From: Eleginops maclovinus
Lineage: Eukaryota > Chordata > Actinopteri > Perciformes > Eleginopidae
DNA: 64,000 nucleotides
Assembly: GCF_036324505.1 (NCBI RefSeq)
Contig: NC_086363.1
Coordinates: 9,167,155 to 9,231,154 of the forward strand
Direction: 5' to 3'
Below the pieces are notes generated by a model. That model saw only the letters and a list, made by a program, of their open reading frames with translations, searched no databases and was not told the DNA's origin. Below, piece after piece: positions 38,719 to 64,000 of this stretch; the stretch's first letter is position 1, and each line of letters opens with the position of its first letter. Made by a program: the position numbers and the translations under genes.

Positions 38719-39249
38719 TTCCAAATTCTAAGTATTTTGTACACTGTTTTATGATTGCACAGATGTTAAGCCCACATTTATGTTTATGTTCAGGCTCAAG
38801 ACTTACATTCTTCACTCAGATGCTGTGACTGCATAGACAGAAAGGAAGTGAAACAGTCATCAGTAGCATGTTACCATATTTCTTCATTAATTCTTTACCA
38901 CTGTGAGCCACAATAATTATACAAAAATCATTCCCCTCAATTATTGGAAATATAAAATACTTAACTGCAAGGCCAGTGGATATCACAGTAAAATGGTACA
39001 GTAGTTTAAGGCTTTAATTTGTAGTATTTTATGTCAGTAATTAAAAAGTGGCACCATCGATAAAACTCACTTATTTTGTCTTCAAGGAAGTAAAAGCTTA
39101 AGTAATAAGGACAAACTTCATGTGTTCATGGCTTTACAACAACATCTCAATACCGGTTTCGTCCAGAACTACAGAGACAAGCAAGAATTTGGTTCAGCGG
39201 ATGATGGTACACAGGTGAGAAGGGAAGGGTATCAAATGTAATGTGGCTC
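36728..39249. other. Convergent fbxo25/tdrp 3' flanks
   Basis: The 3' UTRs of fbxo25 (plus) and tdrp (minus) must lie here. The intervening sequence is AT-rich with a weak ATTAAA at 37452-37457 and an (AC)n at 38640-38716. No other gene is supported. Confidence 0.5.
38640..38716. repeat. (AC)n microsatellite, about 77 bp
   Basis: Uninterrupted repeat about 530 bases downstream of the tdrp stop codon. If the tdrp 3' UTR is long, it is read there as (GU)n. Confidence 0.97.
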
Positions 39250-50436
<11,187 letters not shown>

Positions 50437-50800
50437 CTCTCCACTTGTCGATGAAACAAGCCGTCTTGGCCAAAAATCTAAGGTTCACCCTGAACAGTTT
50501 GGTCCCGTTTTGTCCGTTTAAGGTGGAGGTCGTAGCGACGCACCTCCGAAGCACGTTCCGCTCGTTTGGTTATTTCTCCAGAAACAAATCCAGACGGCTT
50601 TCTCGGAAAATCTTATTAATTCATAGAAGTGCCAGGAACCGCAACGATCCAGTTTTTTTCCTCCGTTTTCGCAAACGTTTGGCGTGTGTTTGGTGCGTTT
50701 TTACGCAGGCTCGACCACCTGGACCTCAAACCTTCGCTCCTCCCAGTCTTCCCCCTGCTCGGGATCCTTGAAGTTGCCATGGCAGAAGGAGGAAGGGGTC
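50437..50800 (-). promoter_or_regulatory. tdrp 5' UTR and promoter region
   Basis: Immediately upstream of the tdrp start (minus strand). The stretch is visibly richer in G+C and CpG than its surroundings, with repeated CGTTT/CGCAACG-type words, as expected of a CpG-type promoter. The 108-aa plus-strand frame at 50445-50771 lies inside this region and probably reflects base composition. Confidence 0.45.
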
Positions 50801-50869
50801 ATACGTCTCATCTCCGGCCAATGCAAGCATTGAAATACGCATTCATGCACATTTAATGTAACTTTTTCG

Positions 50870-57990
<7,121 letters not shown>

Positions 57991-57991
57991 A

Positions 57992-58091
<100 letters not shown>

Positions 58092-58110
58092 ACGCTGTCC
58101 TCTATCCTCC

Positions 58111-59354
58111 TCATCTAAAGAGGTGACTAGCGGGCTTGTAGTTCAGTGTGAGTTGTCGTGAGCTGTAGCCGGACACGCCAATCCCCATGAAACCCAGCAG
58201 CATAGCCATGCGCGGCATCACAGGGCTTTCCCGGCTCTGCAGCATAGTCTGGGCTGCCTGAGTCTGAAAGAGAGAGCAGGGGTCACCACGACAACCACTA
58301 CCAGGCACAATCATCGCCATGGACGATGACGACCAAGGCTGCCTGCCAGCAGCGTGCCTCCTGGCTTTGGCCGCGGTGGAGTCCTTAAAGAGGAGACCCT
58401 GATCAAACGCCTGCCTCATCCCAGCCAAGGTCTTACCGTAAGGAAAGAGCCGCACTAGAGTCTCCATTTTGTCAATACATTCTCAACTTCATACAGTCAT
58501 TGCATGTGTCAGTCCTGTGCGGGTTTGGAGACATTTCAGAAATGTGAGCAAATCCAAGACATGTCGTTAAGTCAGATATACATTTGGTTATTTTTAAATA
58601 AACATTAACGATTAAGTGTTTCCTCATTTTTTTGAAGGTAAATACCTCAATAAGAAATCCATTTGATTACCATCCTCGTGAACTCTGATGAGCTCAGGCT
58701 CAGAGGTTTGAAACTGTCCTTCTTTTAAAGAATCACATGCCACACTGTTGATTCCTAAGTGCAGTTGCCAGTCTCTGAAATACCCACCAGGGCGATAGGA
58801 AACATCTCATGCAATTCCTCTGGAGATCCAATTAGAAGGCATTTACCTGACCCTGTTAGCTAAGGCATCTCTAATTCAAATCCATTCAAAGACAGGCTGC
58901 TGTAATCCTTTCTTCTTTATCCTGCCATGACACACACAAGTGGGCACTTGTGTAAAGTGGAATTACATTAAAATGAGCTTTTAGAGCAAAGATGTTACAA
59001 TTTAATTCAAAACACTTTTCAATATGTTGACTTTTTTATGAGGTGGTTGAACTTCAACAGCACATTGTACAACAGAGGCAGCATTTAGAGACATCTACTC
59101 ACTAAATCCATTTGCTATATTGAAACTTTTTACTGAAGCATAGGAAATGTGCAGGGCTGGTGCTCTAGGTCTAAACGTTTGTTTGTTATAAGAGGCTCTA
59201 ATGGAATTTGCTCAACTGTTGCACCACTGTAGATGTCCCTTGATGTCCAATACTAATCATTAATCTTTCCAAAGAAGAAAATCGTCTAAAGCATCTTACG
59301 CACCTGGAGGTATCTTATATATCCTGGGGTCAGTCGAGGGATTCGAAAAAACAT
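58111..59354 (-). CDS. Unrecognised two-exon gene, predicted 67-aa protein
   Basis: Exon 1 at 59304-59354 encodes MFFRIPRLTPGYIRYLQ and is followed by a strong donor, GTGCGTAAG. Exon 2 at 58111-58263 begins after a good pyrimidine tract and acceptor (CTCTCTCTTTCAG) and encodes 50 residues, TQAAQTMLQSRE... to ...PASHLFR, then TGA. Both junctions are phase 0. The product is basic at its start, with one weakly hydrophobic segment, MAMLLGFMGIGVSGY (about residues 37-51), which could be a single membrane span or mitochondrial import feature. I do not recognise the family. Exon 2 is also open upstream in the same frame, through its acceptor, to an ATG at 58467. This gives a 118-aa alternative (starts METLVRLFPYGKTLAG) without splicing. 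The gene is tandem to tdrp and divergent from cmtr1. Confidence 0.6.
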
Positions 59355-61379
59355 TGTTGTTGTTCTCTTCAGCGCTTCACAGCTGAGACCACAAGAGACC
59401 ACTCTGCAACCAGCCCTCAGGACTGTCTGCTAGGTAACGTTCTCTCTGTGAAGCCCTCTCTATCCTTCTGGTGTCTGTCTTCTCCAACTGGCAGCAGCAG
59501 CAGAAACTCTCCCCTGCCTCCAGAAACACACCCTGTTTGCCCGCTCCCTCTCGCTTTCAGATACACCAACACACACCTGCTCTGTGATGAGTTCCCCTGA
59601 GGAAGACCAGTCTCTACAAGTAGTATTTAAAGCCTTGGCATTATTGCGTAAGTGGTCACATGGTGTTGGACCGAGTTTGTGTCTGTCTTTGTGTGTGTGT
59701 GTGTGTGCATTTGTGTCATTGGAGGATTAGCAGGGCAACTGGAGTGGATTAATATACGTGTGACAGATGACCTAAATCCATTGGCAATCAATTATGTAGG
59801 GAAGGAGCAAATAGACCAATTAACAGATGACAAGCATTGCTGTATTGACTTCTGCTGCGGTCACTGAGAGGCAAATAAAACGTTTGGTACAATTAAAAGT
59901 ACAGTGGCAGCTGGCAAGGATGTTCATAGTAAAAGGATAATACCAGCAAAAACAAATCCTATCAATTATAATGTGATTTAACTGTTTCTCAGCCATAAGC
60001 AATCCATATATTACAATCCTTATTATTCCTAATCCCAGCATTGAACAGACAGGCCGCTACTTCATCGCTTAACACTGTGACACACATTTAAAGCTATGGA
60101 CATTTTTGTGGCTTTATATACCTTACCTTGCTCTAATAATTGTTAATATCATTTGTAAGGAAAAATCGTCACAGGACAATATTTAATAACCTCTGAAAAA
60201 CCACACAGCAATGTTACAGATGATTACTAGGGAAAAGGAAAGGCAGGATGCACAGGTGTGATCTCTTTGGTGTCACGGAAACAAGGTGTTGACAGATTCT
60301 TCTAAGACGGATTTCACAGACTCATCATTCAAGGCATGCAATGCACTGACAGGTTCACTTGTTCACAGTGTATTTGAAAATACACTAATAAGATAGTTAA
60401 TTTAGCCTGTGGGAGAGAAATAATCGTCTCCCAATATATTCACTATCTGGAGCCATAAACGTTACAATGCTATTTGGGTTTGTGCCTTTTTTCCCACAGG
60501 AGAACATAAAGGGCATTTTTCTAAACCATTATAAAGTACCAACGGAAATAGCCTAATCATTGTTTTGGAGGACAGCTAAGGATCTCTTAACTCACATGCC
60601 GAGAACGGATTAGTCTAATGTAACAGACATGCAAGACTGATTAAAGGAACGTCTAATCACTTGATCACACACCCACAGAAAACAATGCAATTAAAGTTTT
60701 ATGTTAATGAGTCCCGGATAATGTTATTCTCACAAGAAAACCAAAGCTGTCTGTTCCCACAAAATTGTAAACTTAGCAATTTCACTTAGTTTTGGTTGCA
60801 AGCCATTACAGGCCAGTTTAACTGCTATGACAAGCAGGATAGTCTCGCTTCAGTGGAGACCCTGTGTTGTTACTTTGTATACAAGTCTTTTTGTAGTCAA
60901 TGCAAATTAACTCGTAATAACTTCAAGACAAAGTATTAAGTGATTTCTTTTTCATGTACATCTTATTTGCAATTTCAACATCCCAAACGCATAGCGAGCT
61001 GCAACAATAAGTCTACTATCAATTAGTCCATCGTCAGAAAAACAATTGCATTCATCATCAAAGTCATTTTTATGTAAAATGACAGAAATGCTGTTTTCAG
61101 ACCCTCTAATATCAACATTTTACAAAACATCACCTTATACATTGATCATATTTTTTAATTTTAATTTTAAAAAAAGGAATAAATAATAATGAATAAATTA
61201 AAATACCAAGAAAGAAATACAGGCATCTGTATAGACACTCACTACGTCACGGGCGCCATTACTGCGTGTCCTCGGTGAAGGAAGGACCCCTGAAATTTGT
61301 TGTTTCAGAACGCGGGCTAATGTAAACCTAAAAAGAAGGAGAGAGTTTAAACAAAAGTTTCTATGCAAATAAAAATCTA
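59355..61379. other. 5' flank of the unknown gene and intergenic DNA
   Basis: The 5' UTR and promoter of the minus-strand gene should lie within about 59355-59650. I see no TATA box I would trust and no other exon. The rest is AT-rich with no recognised repeat. Confidence 0.4.
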
Positions 61380-61463
61380 AGTGGGGAGCTCGAAACATAT
61401 TCGGAATTAACGTTTTGTCGCTGCAGCTTCGCCACAGAAGAGTGAAGTTTTTCTTCTGAGCTG
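61380..61463 (+). promoter_or_regulatory. Probable cmtr1 promoter and non-coding first exon
   Basis: A GC-richer patch (about 61230-61470) upstream of cmtr1 with a TGACGT-type word on the minus strand near 61250. A segment ends TTCTTCTGAGCTG and is followed by GTAAAAAC at 61464, a possible donor. The first coding exon of cmtr1 starts only 2 bases before its ATG, after an acceptor CTTTTAG. An upstream 5' UTR exon is therefore required, and this is the best candidate. The start of the exon is not determined. Confidence 0.4.
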
Positions 61464-62608
61464 GTAAAAACTAGCTGGCTAATTTAGCTAAGAGCTAAAG
61501 CTGCTACAGCTGCGCAGTTTCGTTTCACAGAAAACACGAAAACACTCTGACACTAACCAGATAGTCTTGTTACCTAAAGCTGTGTTTTCCTGCCATAATA
61601 TATCTTGGAAAGTGGAATGGGCCGACTATACAAAACTTTTATAGCTGACTGCTGCTAACTACAACATAACAAGAGAGGTAACTGTTCATATTTGCAAGGA
61701 ATTCATCCGAGATTGTCACATTATTGTCAAGTTCTGGCCATGTTAAGGATTAGGAAGTCGCTTGACTTCTATGTGATGTTGACGAGTCACAGTTTAGCGT
61801 TTTGTGAATGTAAATTAATACATAAAATACGCTAGCTGGGTCAAGAGGTCCAAATATAACCAAGCGATCCGTTTATGTATACGTTTAAGGGAAGACTTGT
61901 TGATAATAACTATGCTTTGATAGAAGTGCCGCTTTTAATTACGTAACATCTTTTACCAACACATAAATACAGTCACTTAACATCTACATATTCATGCTTT
62001 TCACAGTGCTTGCATGGAAGTGTTCTTTCAAATTCCCCTTTTCGGCCACAGAAAAAAGCAAAACAAGTGTGCACTTTTTATGTTTGCTTAGTTTAGATCA
62101 AATAATATGCTCACAGCAGAACATTGGTGGATCCAATGTTGCGTGGGTCACTGTTGAAAAGGACTGATTTCCCTGTTTTTACTTTAGACATGTATTGTTT
62201 GTATACTGTATTTTACGAATTCATGTACAAGTCCGCGCATTTGCATTGCTGACTATCTACTAGAAAGCCATTACATTTGCAAATAATAGGGGTTTTTTTT
62301 TCATTCCCAAACGTTTTGTTTTGTTTATTCTGCAAAAAACTATCTAAGGTTGAATTCCAGAAATGCATCGTCTGGTGTCCCTATACATTAATAATAAAGC
62401 CTCAGCACTGTCTGTCACAATACTGGTTTATGCCTATCATACATGCATCATTGCCTCACTGGCTGATAATTATGTCAGATTATGTTTAAAGTAAATCTCA
62501 TCCAGGGTTTGGTATTGCTTAATTTCTCTCCTACATCTGCTATGTGCTGTAGCACCTCATCCATCAGACACCATAATAAATCCTGATTTTATTATCTGTC
62601 TTTTAGCC

Positions 62609-63892
62609 ATGATGAAGAGACGAGCTGAAGCAGCATCCCTGCAGGGGGCAAAGAGGCCACGCGATGACAGCAGCTCAGATGAAGAGTCACAGTTATCCAG
62701 ACAAGGTAAAAACATTATTTTCCCCCTGCAAACAATTCATTATTATTATTTTAGAGTTGCTTGTTTCTGCCTGCTCCTGTATCTACATGATTGTTTTTTG
62801 CCTGTGTGTCTGTGGTTTTGTCCTGTCTAGACTCGAGCCAAAATGACTCACTCAGTGACCAGGAGGACCAGAGACCAGGATTCTCCATGCCCTCTGTAGT
62901 ATCTGACGACCAGGACAATGACCCCTCTCAAGCCTCCTCGGATTTCTCTATGTACAACAGTGTGTCACAGAAACTCATGGTAATGTATTCTAAACCACAC
63001 CTTTAGTAGATATTCAACAGTTGACAGTTTCATAGTCTGTACTGCGGACTTCTGGATTGTACATACACGCTTCCTAGTAGCCTCCCTATAAGCTTGGAAA
63101 GACATGCATAAGAGTTTTCCACATTTTTTGTATAACTTCATTATTCTCTGCTTCCTCTTACACCTTTAGGCCAAGATGGGTTTCCGTGAGGGTGAAGGTT
63201 TGGGAAAGTTTGGCCAGGGACGCAAAGAGATCGTGGAGGCCTCTACCCAACGAGGGAGAAGGGGTCTTGGACTCACACTGCAGGGCTTTCAGGGGGAGCT
63301 CAGTGTCGACTGGCGTGACGAACCAGAGGTAAACATAAGTTAAAAAATAACCATATCCAGTTTTCAGCATTGTTTAATGATGTGACATTTCTATTAATAA
63401 ACTATCAGTTGTGTTTAATTTTCAATCCTCTATTCTCATACATGCATCATAATGACCTGTTGACATGATTTGTATCTCTGTTGTTTTATTGTCTTCTCTC
63501 GTTGTTTGTCTCTTTTCCTTTCCAGCCCACGGCCGTACAAAAGGTAGAATGGTTCCCAGAATGCACTACAGAGAACCCAGATTCAGAGGAGCTGAGAGAC
63601 TGGATGAAATTGGGGACGGTAAATACAAACATTAACTCGTTCTCGACTACAATATATATATATATATATATTGCACAATATCCACTCAGGCACTATGGAT
63701 GCCACAGTGTGAAAATGTTCCCATCAGCTAATTAACTTGTGAAAACGCAGAGGACATCTGTCACATCTTTTTGGATTTGTAACGTTAAATTAATTTATAA
63801 TTATTTTTTACTGCTTACAGAGAAAACTTAAGATTGAGGATGAAACAGAGTTCTGCACTGAAGATCTTCTGCACACTCTTCTAAGGTGCAAG
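62609..63892 (+). CDS. cmtr1: cmtr1, cap-specific mRNA 2'-O-methyltransferase 1 (N-terminal part)
   Basis: Nuclear enzyme that methylates the 2'-O of the first transcribed nucleotide, turning cap-0 into cap-1 mRNA. Coding exons in the window: 62609-62705, 62831-62979, 63170-63328, 63526-63618, 63821-63892, all GT/AG with matching phases (190 residues). Residues 1-32 start [20 protein letters not shown], a basic nuclear-signal-like stretch followed by acidic Ser-rich sequence. [20 protein letters not shown] with KEIVEAS and RRGLGL (about 74-121) is the G-patch domain, known to bind the helicase DHX15. WRDEPEP, WFPECTT and IEDETEFC follow, as in vertebrate CMTR1. The RrmJ-type methyltransferase domain, guanylyltransferase-like domain and WW domain lie beyond the right edge. 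The ATG at 62609 directly follows the acceptor; the Met at position 2 is an alternative start. Confidence 0.96.
63652..63671. repeat. (TA)n microsatellite
   Basis: About 10 TA units in a cmtr1 intron, 34 bases after the exon ending 63618. Confidence 0.9.
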
Positions 63893-64000
63893 GTGAGCTT
63901 TAACTTCTCATTTCAATGCTTTTTTTATTTTATAACCACACAAAACTGTCTATACACCTACGGATTAATCACTCATTTGTGTTCATGACATCTTGGTGTA

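Noticed and set aside
50445..50771. 108-aa plus-strand frame upstream of tdrp
   Set aside because: It lies antisense to the tdrp 5' UTR and promoter, is Arg/Phe/Pro-rich from CpG-rich sequence, and starts 9 bases from the tdrp ATG in the opposite direction.
61198..61398. 66-aa minus-strand frame near the cmtr1 promoter, considered as a divergent gene
   Set aside because: The upstream half reads like intron ending TTTTTAG and no further exons or known protein follow; rnf8, a human neighbour of CMTR1, is not seen.

Overview
The window is vertebrate nuclear DNA, almost certainly from a ray-finned (teleost) fish. The evidence is spliced genes with GT-AG introns, an AT-rich background, many long (CA/GT)n microsatellites, a Tc1 transposase of a common fish type, hAT-like MITEs and a fish-type solo LTR. 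No bacterial, viral or CRISPR features are visible. Coding exons fill only a small part of the 64 kb. The rest is introns, intergenic DNA and repeats.

Layout. (1) 1-8116, minus: acp1 (low-molecular-weight protein tyrosine phosphatase), with five of six coding positions present, including a pair of mutually exclusive exons; the last exon lies off the left edge. (2) 8117-19841: a roughly 11.7 kb intergenic stretch with a decayed Penelope-like reverse transcriptase, a solo LTR, diverged copies of a fish interspersed repeat, a perfect palindrome and one stretch that looks like conserved regulatory DNA. (3) 19842-20900, plus: fam110c, intronless in its coding part, with a (TG)61 tract 11 bases after the stop. 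(4) about 24000-36727, plus: fbxo25, nine coding exons reconstructed end to end (356 aa), with a broken Tc1 transposase in its first long intron and an hAT-like element with a perfect 8-bp target duplication in its last. (5) 39250-50436, minus: tdrp, four coding exons (232 aa), convergent with fbxo25. (6) 58111-59354, minus: an unrecognised two-exon gene for a predicted 67-aa protein. (7) 62609-63892, plus: the first five coding exons of cmtr1 (mRNA cap-1 methyltransferase), running off the right edge.

These are independent housekeeping or regulatory genes, not a pathway: a cytosolic phosphatase, a centrosome/spindle-associated FAM110 protein, an SCF ubiquitin-ligase subunit, a nuclear testis-development-related protein and an mRNA-capping enzyme. 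As I recall the human map, these neighbours are split over 2p25.3 (ACP1, FAM110C), 8p23.3 (FBXO25, TDRP) and 6p21 (CMTR1), so the fish block joins three human segments. I found no sh3yl1 between acp1 and fam110c.

I saw no new multi-gene system. The items most worth checking are the small unknown gene and the overlapping reading frame in its intron, the (TG)n tract beside the tdrp exon 2 acceptor, the 68-nt spacer between the acp1 alternative exons, and the repeat relics.
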